64,000 nucleotides of DNA from CAZJHX01 sp964545715. GTDB taxonomy: Bacteria; Myxococcota_A; UBA9042; GCA-2863065. The stretch is from NCBI GenBank assembly GCA_964545715.1, contig CAZJHX010000006.1:1-64000 (forward strand). Reading direction: 5' to 3'. Made by a program: the position numbers and the translations under genes. The notes under the pieces were generated by a model, which was not told the origin of the DNA, searched no databases, and was given only the letters and a program-made list of their open reading frames with translations. This document shows positions 50,927 through 59,869 of this stretch, piece by piece. The stretch's first letter is position 1; the number at the start of each line of letters is the position of its first letter.

Positions 50927-51948
50927 TGCGCCGCGCCGTTGTGATCGCGCTGGTCCTGACCGTGCCCCTGACCGCAATGGCCGACAGCGAGATGTTGGGC
51001 CTGCAGATCCGGGCCAAGGTGCAGATCGGCGGAGACAAGCCGGCCTTCGTCATTACCCCGCAGATCGGCATCAAGAGCCTGAAGATCGCGCTGAAGAACC
51101 AGGCGACGGGCCGCACCACTACGCTGCGGACGGGCCGCGTCGGCCGCGGTCGAACCAAAGCGCTGGGCTGGAAGCAGGGCGTGGGCACCCAGAAATGGGA
51201 GGCCACGTTCCACGCTCAGTGGGCCAAAGGCGACAAAGACACCTGGACGATCACGCTCGAGAGCACCGTCTACCCCAAAATTCAGTCCAACGTCCGCAAG
51301 TCCGACGTCAATCTGGACGACCGCAGCATCACGGTCCGCCTCAACCAGCCGGCCGCGCGCGTGGACCTCAAGGTCTGGGGCGACGACGCCAAGGTCTTTC
51401 ACGAGGACAGCACCGACTTCGAGGACATGGACGCCGGGCAGGACCTGGAGGTCACGTGGGAGCAGCCCGACGGCGTCGGGGTCCTGAAGATCGAGCTCAA
51501 GGTCTGGAGCACCTTCGGCTTCTGGATCGGCACCGAGATCTCTCCCTTTGAGGTCGACATCCCGCACGATGACGTGGAGTTCGACTTTGGCAAGTCCAAC
51601 GTTCGCCCCTCCGAGGCCCCGAAGATCGACGCGACCATGGAGATGCTGAACAAGATGCTGCGGCGCTACGGCTCACTGGTGAAGCTGCAGCTCTACGTGG
51701 CCGGCTTCACCGACTCGGTCGGCAGCAAGGCGTCCAACCAGAGCCTCAGTGAGCAGCGCGCCCGCTCCATCGGCGCGTACTTCCGCCGCAAGGGCATCAA
51801 GGTGCCCATTTACTTCAAGGGCTTCGGCGAAACGCATCAGGCCGTCAAGACGCCCGACGAGACCAAGGAAGCGCGCAACCGCCGCGCGGTCTACAAGCTC
51901 AGCGCCGGCACCCCACGCGAGCTGGGCGGCGCTTGGCGACGCCTCTAG
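50923..51948 (+). CDS. OmpA-family peptidoglycan-binding protein
   Basis: 341 residues. Signal RRAVVIALVLTVPLTAMADS. The middle is a beta-rich domain. The C-terminal OmpA/MotB domain (about 225-335) has VEFDFGKSNVRP, VAGFTDSVGSKASNQSLSEQ, RARSIGAYFRRKGI, FKGFGETHQ and EARNRRAVYKL, where the Asp and Arg bind diaminopimelate. It would tie the outer membrane or the neighbouring module to the cell wall. Overlaps the pseudokinase by 4 bases. Confidence 0.88.
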   Translation: MMRRAVVIALVLTVPLTAMADSEMLGLQIRAKVQIGGDKPAFVITPQIGIKSLKIALKNQATGRTTTLRTGRVGRGRTKALGWKQGVGTQKWEATFHAQWAKGDKDTWTITLESTVYPKIQSNVRKSDVNLDDRSITVRLNQPAARVDLKVWGDDAKVFHEDSTDFEDMDAGQDLEVTWEQPDGVGVLKIELKVWSTFGFWIGTEISPFEVDIPHDDVEFDFGKSNVRPSEAPKIDATMEMLNKMLRRYGSLVKLQLYVAGFTDSVGSKASNQSLSEQRARSIGAYFRRKGIKVPIYFKGFGETHQAVKTPDETKEARNRRAVYKLSAGTPRELGGAWRRL

Positions 51949-51955
51949 GTGACTG

Positions 51956-53110
51956 GTGCCGAACGACGACCATCAGCAGAAGCGTCTCGTCCCGGTCGTG
52001 ATGATGGCGGTCTTGCTCCCGGTGGCGGCCTGGGGAATGCCTCGCTTTGCCGCGCGATCGGGCATGACCTGCAGCACCTGCCACGTCGATCCCGGCGGCG
52101 GCGGCATGCGCAACGACTTCGGGGCATCCGTGTACGCCGCCCGGTTCATCCCGCTCCCGAAGGACGCGCCGGTGGACAGCAGTCGCTGGCTGGCGCCGCG
52201 AGTCACCAACACACTGGCCTTCGGTGCCGACCTGCGGGCGATCTACTCCGGCGTTGTGCCAGGCGACACCGAGGCCCCCGAGCAGGCGCGCCTGGAGTCG
52301 TCGCACACGCTCTTTCTGATGCAGGCCGATCTCTACGTGCGCGCGGAGCTGTCCGACTGGCTCACGCTGTACCACGACCAGGGGGTCTACGGCGGCTTTG
52401 AGTCCAAGGCCCTGGTGCGCTTCGGCGCTTTCACGGCCAAAGTCGGGCGATTTGTGCCGCCGTTCGGCTGGAAGTTGGCCAACCACACGACCTGGGTTCG
52501 CAACAGGATGGGCTTCTCGGCAACTGAGCGCGACGTCGGGCTGGAGATCGGCGTGGAGTACGGGCCGCTGGTGGCGCAGGTCGCGGTGGTGAACGGTGCC
52601 GGTGAAGATCTGCTGGACGATAACGCCTCCAAGGGCATCTCCAGCCGGGTGGAGGTGCGCTTTGGCAGAGCCAGCGTGCGCGCGCGGATCGGAGGCTCGG
52701 CATACTGGAACATCGCGGGCGAGGAGACGGACGAGGGTGACGAGCGGGTCGAGGACGTGCGCGCCGGCGTCTTCTACGCGCTCTTTGTCGGCCGGCTCGG
52801 ACTGCTGGGCGAGGTGGACTATCGGCGCCGGGACGACCGCGCGGCCGACTTCATCGTCGGCTCGCTGATCGGTTACCACGAGCTGAGCTTCCTGGCGTGG
52901 CAGGGCGTCGACATGCGGATCGCATGGGAGCATCTGGATGCGGACATCGAGGTCTCCGACGATCTGCTTCAGCGCGTGTCCGCGGGTGTGGAGTTCCACC
53001 CGATCACCGGCCTGGAGCTGCAGGTGCTGGCGCGCTATGTCCTGGGCGACGCGCGGCTGCCGGCGGCCGGGCTCTTCGATGTGACCGCGATGGTCCACGC
53101 GTATTTCTGA
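51956..53110 (+). CDS. Outer-membrane beta-barrel with N-terminal c-type haem (porin-cytochrome)
   Basis: 384 residues from GTG. After a signal (LVPVVMMAVLLPVAAWGMPR) comes one haem site, CSTCH, at residue 39 in MTCSTCHVDPGGGGMRNDFG. The rest is a barrel of alternating strands with aromatic girdles (LFLMQADLYVRAELSDWLTL, ALVRFGAFTAKVGRFVPPFG, FVGRLGLLGEVDYRRRDDRA) and ends in AYF. A haem at the neck of a porin resembles electron-conduit systems. The next gene encodes a dihaem cytochrome that could deliver electrons. Confidence 0.85.
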   Translation: MPNDDHQQKRLVPVVMMAVLLPVAAWGMPRFAARSGMTCSTCHVDPGGGGMRNDFGASVYAARFIPLPKDAPVDSSRWLAPRVTNTLAFGADLRAIYSGVVPGDTEAPEQARLESSHTLFLMQADLYVRAELSDWLTLYHDQGVYGGFESKALVRFGAFTAKVGRFVPPFGWKLANHTTWVRNRMGFSATERDVGLEIGVEYGPLVAQVAVVNGAGEDLLDDNASKGISSRVEVRFGRASVRARIGGSAYWNIAGEETDEGDERVEDVRAGVFYALFVGRLGLLGEVDYRRRDDRAADFIVGSLIGYHELSFLAWQGVDMRIAWEHLDADIEVSDDLLQRVSAGVEFHPITGLELQVLARYVLGDARLPAAGLFDVTAMVHAYF

Positions 53111-53117
53111 GGCGCTG

Positions 53118-53879
53118 ATGCTAACCCTTCTAACGACGCTGGCGGCGCTTGCCGCCTCCCCCCCTCCGGCCGTGGCCCCGTCCGCTGACGCCGGCCGTCG
53201 CGTCTACCGGGCACATTGCGCCGCTTGCCACGGTGTGCTCGGCGACGGCCAGGGCCCTGCAGCCCGTGACCTGCCCTCAACGCCGCCGCCGCGCGACTTC
53301 CGCATGGCGCAGTTCAAGTGGCGCTCGACGCCGACCGGCGAGCTGCCCACCGACGACGACCTCCTGCGCACGATCTCACGCGGCGTCGACGGCACCTGGA
53401 TGCCGGGTTGGAGCGGGTGGCTGTCCGAGCGCGACATGCGCAACGTCATCGCGTACTTGAAGACGTTCTCGGAGTTCTGGGACATCGACGAGCCGGCAAA
53501 GCCGTATCCCATCGGGCAGCCGCCGCCGCCGACCGAGGCGGTGATCACGCGGGGGCGCGAGATCTACGAGCGACTGCGGTGCGCCAAGTGCCACGGCGAG
53601 TCCGGGCGTGGTGACGGTCCCGCCGCGGCATCACTCGAGGACTACCGGCGTCGCCCCATCCTGGCGTTCGACTTCACGCACGGCATGTATCGCGGCGGAT
53701 CGGCGCCGCGCGACCTGTACCGCACGCTGATGACCGGACTGACCGGCACCCCCATGCCGGCATTCGATGATGTGGTCGAGCCGGTCGATCGGTGGGCATT
53801 GGTCCACTACACGCTGTCGCTCAATCGCCCCCGGGGCTGGCTGGGCTGGCTGTTCGACCCACTGGAGGAGACCCGATGA
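53118..53879 (+). CDS. Periplasmic dihaem cytochrome c
   Basis: 253 residues. Signal LTLLTTLAALAASPPPAVA, then two class I cytochrome modules. Haem sites are CAACH at 34 and CAKCH at 155; Met ligands are likely in WMPGWSGW and TPMPAFDD. ESGRGDGPAA and GDGQGPAARD repeat the same helix. It lies 7 bases after the haem-porin gene and probably transfers electrons to it. Confidence 0.9.
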   Translation: MLTLLTTLAALAASPPPAVAPSADAGRRVYRAHCAACHGVLGDGQGPAARDLPSTPPPRDFRMAQFKWRSTPTGELPTDDDLLRTISRGVDGTWMPGWSGWLSERDMRNVIAYLKTFSEFWDIDEPAKPYPIGQPPPPTEAVITRGREIYERLRCAKCHGESGRGDGPAAASLEDYRRRPILAFDFTHGMYRGGSAPRDLYRTLMTGLTGTPMPAFDDVVEPVDRWALVHYTLSLNRPRGWLGWLFDPLEETR

Positions 53880-53886
53880 CTGGTCG

Positions 53887-55263
53887 CTAATCCGCGATCA
53901 GGAAGTCTGCGACATGCGGCAGGTGGTCTGACGCCAGCGACGTGTCACCGGACTCCGGCACGACAAAGTGCTTCAGCGGGGTCAAGACGCTGGCCGTGTA
54001 GATGATGTAGTCCAGCCGCCCGGGCCAGAAGGAGCCGGGACCGTAGCGCCACGTGTAGGCCACTGGCTTGTCCGTGTGGCGCGAGATCAAATCCGCCAGG
54101 GGCTCGCCGTCGGAGTCAACCGCGCTCAGCAACGTCTTCAGCGGCCCCGAGGACCCGACCAGGTTCATGTCGCCCACCACCAGCACCGAGGCGTCCGGCA
54201 CGACGTCCACCACGCCGCCGGGCGTCGTCATGTCCTGGTAATAGGCCACAAAAGCCGACGCCTCCCACTGCCTTGCCGGGTCGTTGTCGCAGCAGCTCAG
54301 GTGGCTGTTGAACAGGATCAGCGGCCCGCCCACCGGCGGCTGGATCGACGCGACGAGGTAGCGATCAGGCAGGTCGCCAAAGCTGGGCGGCCAGGACAGA
54401 TCGAACGGAAACCGCGACACGGTCACCTTCCCCGAATAGCCCGTGGCGTGCCACGTTTGCCCCGGCTCGGGAGGCAGCCAATACGCCACGCGATCGCGCA
54501 CATCCTGAGCCGGGCTCCACACCTCTTGAAACGCGATCACGTCGGGATTCAGCGCCTTGATCACCGCGCCGAACGCGGCCGACCTGTCCGGGTGCATCAC
54601 GCCATCCTCCAGCGCGTTCCAGGTCATCACGCGCACGGATGTCCCCGCCGGTCGCGCCGTGTCGATCAGCTCCAGCGGCGTGGCCGGCTGATCGCCAAAG
54701 CGGTAGGTGGCAGCCAGCGCCCCGAGCTCCAGTCGCACCTGGGCGCCGCCAAAGAGCAGCGTCTCGCCGTCCGGCCGGGCGTGCCGGGACAGGGCCACCT
54801 CAAACATCTTGGACGACACGGTGGGCGCCGCGACCAGCCCCAGATCGGCGTGGTTGATGGGCCGCGCTCCCCCCGGCGCCCTGAAGGTCCCCGATCGCTG
54901 CCCGAAGCTCCACAGCACCTCGGGCTCGTCGTCGCCGCCCGTGTCCAGCAGCAGCGTCGGCGCCGCGGGCCCATCCAGCTCGACCTCCTCGCCCAGCTCC
55001 ATCAACACAAAGAGGTGGTCGGCGTCCTCGGCGATCTTCAGCCCCACGGCCGCCTCAGGCACAGCCGCCCAGTCGTCAAAAACGCCGTCCACGATGACGC
55101 GGTGCACACCCTCGGTGGGCTGTGCAACATCGGGCGCCGCCGCAACCTCAGGCGCCATCTCAGCGGTATCGGCGATGACGACCACATCCGGCTGGGAGGC
55201 GTCGTCCTCCCGGCACCCCGGTGCGGCCAACACGCACACAACAACGAGGATCCGCGCGGTCAT
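53887..55263 (-). CDS. Endonuclease/exonuclease/phosphatase-family lipoprotein
   Basis: 458 residues. Lipobox signal TARILVVVCVLAAPGC. Residues 55-190 form a separate beta domain. Residues 205-455 have EEP motifs in order: VRVMTWNALEDG, VIAFQEVW, LILFNSHLSCC, VLVVGDMNLVGSS and the final SDHLPHVADFLI, with the Asn, Glu, Asp/Asn and His residues of metal-dependent phosphodiesterases. Substrate (nucleic acid, phospholipid or sugar phosphate) unknown; extracellular location argues against DNA repair. Overlaps uvrC by 4 bases. Confidence 0.82.
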   Translation of the reverse strand: MTARILVVVCVLAAPGCREDDASQPDVVVIADTAEMAPEVAAAPDVAQPTEGVHRVIVDGVFDDWAAVPEAAVGLKIAEDADHLFVLMELGEEVELDGPAAPTLLLDTGGDDEPEVLWSFGQRSGTFRAPGGARPINHADLGLVAAPTVSSKMFEVALSRHARPDGETLLFGGAQVRLELGALAATYRFGDQPATPLELIDTARPAGTSVRVMTWNALEDGVMHPDRSAAFGAVIKALNPDVIAFQEVWSPAQDVRDRVAYWLPPEPGQTWHATGYSGKVTVSRFPFDLSWPPSFGDLPDRYLVASIQPPVGGPLILFNSHLSCCDNDPARQWEASAFVAYYQDMTTPGGVVDVVPDASVLVVGDMNLVGSSGPLKTLLSAVDSDGEPLADLISRHTDKPVAYTWRYGPGSFWPGRLDYIIYTASVLTPLKHFVVPESGDTSLASDHLPHVADFLIAD

Positions 55264-57131
55264 AGCGAGGCGGCGATCCGCTCGGCCAGCGCCTTTGAGA
55301 TGCCCTTCACGTCCATCATATCCTCGACCGTCGCCCCCTTGAGCCCCGCCACGGACCCGAAGCGCTTCAGCAGCGCGCGCCGCCGCGCCGGACCAATCCC
55401 CTCGATACGGTCCAGCACCGACCCGATCCGCTTCTTGCGGCGCGTCTTTCGATGAAACGTGATGGCAAAGCGATGCGCCTCATCCCGCAGCCGCGTCAGC
55501 AGATAAAGCGGCGCGCTGTTCTGTCTCAGCACGATCGGATCCTTCACGTTGGGCACAAAGACGCGCTCATCACTCCTGCGCACGTCCGCATCCCGCGTCT
55601 TCTCCTTGAGCACCCGCGCTTTGGCCAACCCCACCGCCTCCACACCTTCCACGCCCAGCTCGTCCAGCACCGCCAGCGCGATGCCCAGCTGCCCCTTTCC
55701 GCCGTCGATCACCAGCAGGTCCGGCGCCTCCCAGTCCCCCGACTTCATGCGCTGAAACCGTCGCGACAGCGCCTCGTGCATCATGGCGAAGTCGTCCGGC
55801 GTATCGAGAGTGCGGATATGAAAGTGCCGGTACTCCGCCTTGTCCGGCTCGCCGTCCGTAAAGACCACCATGCTCGCCACGGGATCGCGGCCCTGCACGT
55901 TGGAGATGTCGAAGCACTCGATCCGCTCGGGAAACGACTTCAGCCGCAGACGCCGCTGCAGGTCCACCAGCACCTCCCGCGCCCGCGTCTCCCGATCTTG
56001 ATCCAGCTTCAGCGTGCTCGCTGCGTTGCGGTTGGCCAGCTCCACCAAACGACGACGCTGCCCCCGCTGCGGCACGCGCAGGTTCACCCGCGTACCTCGC
56101 TTCTCGGTCAGCCACGCCTCCACCAACTGGGTGTCCTCGACGCCAATCGGCAGCAACACCTCCGGCGGCACCTCGTCGGTCGCGCCGTAATAGCGGTCCA
56201 GAAACTGCGACATCAGCACGTCTTCCGGCGCCTCCGTGCGGCCCAGCTTGTGCGCTTTTGCGTGCTTGATCCGCCCGTGTCGCACGCGCTGCACGTGCAC
56301 CGCCACAAACGGGCCCTCGCGGGCGACGCCGAACACGTCCATGTCGCTCAGGCTGCGAATGACCACGCTCTGGCGCTCCAGCGACCGCTCCACTGCCCTG
56401 GCCTGGTCCCGAAAATGGGCCGCCCGCTCAAAGTCCAGGTCCGACGACGCGCCCTCCATTTTGCCCCGCAGCTCCGTCACCAACTCGTCGCCGCGTCCCT
56501 CCAAAAACAGGGTCACGGTGCGCACGCTCTCTTCGTATTGCCCCTCCACAATCTCGTACACGCACGGCGCCGGGCAGCGCTTGATCTGGTACTCCAGACA
56601 CGGTCGCGAGCGGTTCTTGAACTCTCCCTCCGAGCACGTGCGCAGCTGAAAGTGGCGGTTGATCAGCCGCAGCGTCTGCCGAATCGACGTCGCCGACGCG
56701 TAGGGCCCAAAATACCGCGCGCCGTCCTTCTTCCGACGCCGCACGACCTCCAACCGCGGAAACGGGTGGCGCGTGGACAGCCGCAGGTTCAGGAAGTTCT
56801 TGTCGTCCTTCAGCTGCACGTTGAAGCGCGGCTGATGCGTCTTGATCAGCTGATCTTCGAGCAGCAGCGCCTCGGTCGCCGTGCGCGTCACCACGACCTC
56901 GATATCCCCCAGCACCTGGTCCAGCAACCGCACAAAGAACCGCTCGTCGCCGCTGCGGGCAAAGTACGATCGCAGACGCGCCCGAAGGTTGGCGGCTTTG
57001 CCCACGTACACGACCTTGTCCTTGCGGTCCTTCATCAGGTACACGCCGGGCGACGTCGGAAACGTCTTGATCCGGTCTCGAACGGGCACAGCAGGGGCTG
57101 ACTGAGTTTTGTCGGACTGCTCTTTCACCAC
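55260..57131 (-). CDS. uvrC: Excinuclease ABC subunit C
   Basis: 623 residues. It makes both cuts in nucleotide-excision repair. The N-terminal GIY-YIG domain is PTSPGVYLMKDRKDKVVYVG and KAANLRARLRSYF. A Cys-rich stretch (CSEGEFKNRSRPCLEYQIKR) follows. The UVR motif lies in ELRGKMEGASSDLDFERAAH. The RNase H-like half has ECFDISNVQGRDPVASMVVF and DLLVIDGGKGQL, and two HhH motifs end the chain (IEGIGPARRRALLKRFG). The start is GTG. Confidence 0.97.
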   Translation of the reverse strand: MVKEQSDKTQSAPAVPVRDRIKTFPTSPGVYLMKDRKDKVVYVGKAANLRARLRSYFARSGDERFFVRLLDQVLGDIEVVVTRTATEALLLEDQLIKTHQPRFNVQLKDDKNFLNLRLSTRHPFPRLEVVRRRKKDGARYFGPYASATSIRQTLRLINRHFQLRTCSEGEFKNRSRPCLEYQIKRCPAPCVYEIVEGQYEESVRTVTLFLEGRGDELVTELRGKMEGASSDLDFERAAHFRDQARAVERSLERQSVVIRSLSDMDVFGVAREGPFVAVHVQRVRHGRIKHAKAHKLGRTEAPEDVLMSQFLDRYYGATDEVPPEVLLPIGVEDTQLVEAWLTEKRGTRVNLRVPQRGQRRRLVELANRNAASTLKLDQDRETRAREVLVDLQRRLRLKSFPERIECFDISNVQGRDPVASMVVFTDGEPDKAEYRHFHIRTLDTPDDFAMMHEALSRRFQRMKSGDWEAPDLLVIDGGKGQLGIALAVLDELGVEGVEAVGLAKARVLKEKTRDADVRRSDERVFVPNVKDPIVLRQNSAPLYLLTRLRDEAHRFAITFHRKTRRKKRIGSVLDRIEGIGPARRRALLKRFGSVAGLKGATVEDMMDVKGISKALAERIAASL

Positions 57132-57160
57132 GGGCGCAGGTTACTGCTAACGTCGCGGTG

Positions 57161-57844
57161 ATGCATCACAATGCGCAACGCTGGTGGCTCTTCGGGTACG
57201 GCTCGCTCATCGCGACGCCCGAGCTGCCCGAGCAGGTCACCGATCGCGCCCTGGCCTGGCTCCCGGGCTTTCGGCGCGCCTTCAACAAGCGCAGCCCGGG
57301 CCGCGGGTGTCCCACACACGACTCCTTTGACGCCTTCGAAATCCCCAGACGCTTCAAGCGCGACGGCCGCACGCACTCGCTTGCGGTCGGCACGGTGGCA
57401 GACCCGGGCAGCCGGCTTGCGGGTGTCGCTCTGGCCTACCCAGCCGACAGCGAAACCGACGTACTGGCCGACACCGACCGCCGCGAGGGCTACGACGCCG
57501 ACGCCGACCACGCGCGGCTGGGCTATCTGCGTGAGCGCGTCGGCCTCCAAATCGACGACCGCGACGTGACCGCCTGGACCTATCTGTCCAACCCGGACGG
57601 TCCCTACCATCTCGACCCCGCCGCCACCCTGACCGACCGCGCGCGCATTCTGATCAGCGCCACACCGCGCCCCAGGACGCAGACCGCCGCAGAGGGACGC
57701 GCCCGCGGACTGGGGTACGTCGAGCAGCTGCGCGCCGGCCTCCACAGGCTGGGCGTGATCGACGAGCACCTCGAGCAGCTGGCGGCGGCCATCCTCGGCC
57801 AGCCGGGGCCGTGGTGCGATCTGGTAGCGCCACCGCGCGTCTAA
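57161..57844 (+). CDS. ChaC-like gamma-glutamylcyclotransferase
   Basis: 227 residues. The substrate loop WLFGYGSLIATPEL is the family signature, and LPGFRRAFNKRSPGRGCPTH plus RREGYD follow the fold. Such enzymes cleave gamma-glutamyl peptides such as glutathione to 5-oxoproline. ATG at 57161 has TAACGT seven bases upstream; GTG at 57158 is possible. Its TAA overlaps the TAG of the DUF938 gene. Confidence 0.82.
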   Translation: MHHNAQRWWLFGYGSLIATPELPEQVTDRALAWLPGFRRAFNKRSPGRGCPTHDSFDAFEIPRRFKRDGRTHSLAVGTVADPGSRLAGVALAYPADSETDVLADTDRREGYDADADHARLGYLRERVGLQIDDRDVTAWTYLSNPDGPYHLDPAATLTDRARILISATPRPRTQTAAEGRARGLGYVEQLRAGLHRLGVIDEHLEQLAAAILGQPGPWCDLVAPPRV

Positions 57845-58443
57845 ACCCGGCGGAAGATCACCGAGTGGTTGTTGGCGGGCATATCGACCACAGCCTCGCG
57901 CTCAAGCCCCGCCTCGGACGCCAGTCGCGTCACCTCGGTCAGATCGCGCACGCCCCAGGTCGAATCCCGCTCGCGCAGGCTGCGGTCAAACGACGCGTTG
58001 CTGGGCGCGTGGAACGTCCCGTCAAACTGGTAAGGCCCATAAAGATAAAGGACGGCCCCCGCCCGCAACGTTCTGGCGGCGCCGGCGATCAGCCCCTGGC
58101 ACGCGCTCCACGGCGCGATGTGGATCATGTTGATGCAGACGACCGCCGCCACGTCGTCGCGCTCTTCCCAACCCCAACGTTGGGCGCACGCGTCGACACG
58201 CACCGGCGGCAGCAGATTCGGCAGTCCGGTCTCCGCCTGCCACGCCGCCAGGCTGGCCAAGGCGTCCTCGCCCGGATCGCTGGGCTGCCAGGTCAAGTGC
58301 GGCAGATTGCCCGCCATGTGCACCGCGTGCTGGCCGGTCCCGCTCGCCAGCTCCAGCACCAGGCCCGGCGTCGTCAGCAGCGGCCGCAGAACGTCCAGAA
58401 TCGGGTCCTTGTTTCGCTCGGGCGCCGGCCAGTGCTGCTTCAT
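57841..58443 (-). CDS. DUF938 SAM-dependent methyltransferase-like protein
   Basis: 200 residues. It starts QHWPAPERNKDPILDVLRPL; motif I is LVLELASGTGQHAVHMA; then LTWQPSDPGEDALASLAAW and CINMIHIAPWSACQGLIAGA, all DUF938 traits, ending NNHSVIFRR. Target unknown. The gene is convergent with the ChaC-like gene and divergent from the acetyltransferase. Confidence 0.9.
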   Translation of the reverse strand: MKQHWPAPERNKDPILDVLRPLLTTPGLVLELASGTGQHAVHMAGNLPHLTWQPSDPGEDALASLAAWQAETGLPNLLPPVRVDACAQRWGWEERDDVAAVVCINMIHIAPWSACQGLIAGAARTLRAGAVLYLYGPYQFDGTFHAPSNASFDRSLRERDSTWGVRDLTEVTRLASEAGLEREAVVDMPANNHSVIFRRV

Positions 58444-58490
58444 GCGCGCAGCTTGTCATGCCGCGATCCATGCGACAACATGCCCACCAG

Positions 58491-58982
58491 ATGACGCCCA
58501 CCATACGCTTTGCCACCGCCGACGACGCCCCGCTCATCCATCGCTTCATCGTGGACCTGGCCACCTACGAGCGCGAGCGCGACGCTGTCCAGGTCACCGT
58601 GGACACGCTGCGCACCCAGCTGGCGTCCGACAAGCCGCCGTTCGAATGCCTGATCGCCCACGCCGGCGACGAGCCCGTCGGCTTCGCCCTGTTTTTCACC
58701 TCGTACTCGACGTGGCGCGGCCGCCCCGGCCTGTACCTTGAAGACCTGTTCGTGCCCGAATCCCGGCGCGGGCGCGGCTTCGGATTAGCGCTGCTGCGCC
58801 GCCTGGCAGCGATCGCCGTCGACCGCGGCTACGCACGGATGGAGTGGGCCGTGTTGGACTGGAACAAACCCTCCATCGACTTCTACGACGCACTGGACGC
58901 CCAGCCCTTGAACGAGTGGATCGTCTATCGACTGACCAACGAGCCGCTCGAGCGCGTAGCGGCCGCCGACGAGGCCGCATGA
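58491..58982 (+). CDS. GNAT-family N-acetyltransferase
   Basis: 163 residues. TIRFATADDAPLIHRFIVDL opens the fold; the acetyl-CoA loop is VPESRRGRGFGLALLRRLA; LDWNKPSIDFYDALDA ends it. The LYLEDLFVPE block is like diamine or thialysine acetyltransferases. ATG at 58491 begins conserved sequence. It overlaps the next gene by 4 bases. Confidence 0.9.
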   Translation: MTPTIRFATADDAPLIHRFIVDLATYERERDAVQVTVDTLRTQLASDKPPFECLIAHAGDEPVGFALFFTSYSTWRGRPGLYLEDLFVPESRRGRGFGLALLRRLAAIAVDRGYARMEWAVLDWNKPSIDFYDALDAQPLNEWIVYRLTNEPLERVAAADEAA

Positions 58983-59869
58983 CCGCCCGACTGCTCGCCA
59001 TTGTGGGCCTGGCGCACCTCCTGACCGCCGCCGCGCCTCCCAAGGTCGAGGACGCCGGCAAAGCGCCGCGGGCCCTGCTCCGGTACGACGTCCGCTCGGG
59101 CTCGGCAGAGGAGATGAAGCTGGTCACCACGCTGAAGACCGACCAGGAGCAGGGCGACAACCACACGCGCACGACGCTGCCCCCCACCGAGTTCCGTACG
59201 ACGATCGGGGTGGACGCCGCGGACAAGGACGCCGTCAGCTTCACCCTGACGTTTGAGCGCATCCGTACGATCGAGGCCCCCGGATTGGAGCGCGGATCCC
59301 GGCGATCCCTGCAGCGGGCCTGGCGCAACCTCAACGGGATGCGCGTCGACATGGCCGTGACCAGCGCCGGGCACCTGACGCGCGCCAAGTTGACGCTGCC
59401 CGCAGGCAAGAACATGCCGGAGTCCCTGCGCGAGCCGATGCAGGGCTTGTTCGAGACCCTGCGCGGCCTTCAGGTGCCGCTCCCCGCGGAGCCGGTCGGC
59501 AAAGGGGCGCGATGGGTCATCGAAGACCAGACCAGCCAGGGCGGCGTGAAGCTGAAGCGGCGCACAACCTGGACCCTGAAGCGCCGCCGCGGACAGGCGG
59601 TAGAGCTCGCCTTCGAGGCGGTCGAGACCGCGCCGCCTCAAGCATTTGAGCTGGAAAACATGCCCGCCGGGATGACCGCGAAGCTCGCGGGGGTCAGCAG
59701 CACTGCAAAGGGCACACTGAAGCTGGATTTGCGCCGGCTCATGCCCAAGACAGCAGACTGGCGGAAGCAGACTGAGATGCAGGTCAAGGGTCGCGCCGGT
59801 CGCAAGCCGTTCACGATCAAGACGCGCGCCGTCACCACCACCAAGATCGAGGGCAAGCGGGCTAGATGA
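58979..59869 (+). CDS. Secreted protein, DUF6263-like
   Basis: 296 residues. Signal MTARLLAIVGLAHLLTAAAP. The strand pattern LRYDVRSGSAEEMKLVTTLK, FTLTFERIRT, LQVPLPAEPVGKGARWVIED and TTWTLKRRRGQAVELAFEAV recalls DUF6263, secreted beta-rich proteins of unknown function. The ATG overlaps the GNAT stop, and its stop overlaps the next ATG. Confidence 0.7.
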   Translation: MTARLLAIVGLAHLLTAAAPPKVEDAGKAPRALLRYDVRSGSAEEMKLVTTLKTDQEQGDNHTRTTLPPTEFRTTIGVDAADKDAVSFTLTFERIRTIEAPGLERGSRRSLQRAWRNLNGMRVDMAVTSAGHLTRAKLTLPAGKNMPESLREPMQGLFETLRGLQVPLPAEPVGKGARWVIEDQTSQGGVKLKRRTTWTLKRRRGQAVELAFEAVETAPPQAFELENMPAGMTAKLAGVSSTAKGTLKLDLRRLMPKTADWRKQTEMQVKGRAGRKPFTIKTRAVTTTKIEGKRAR

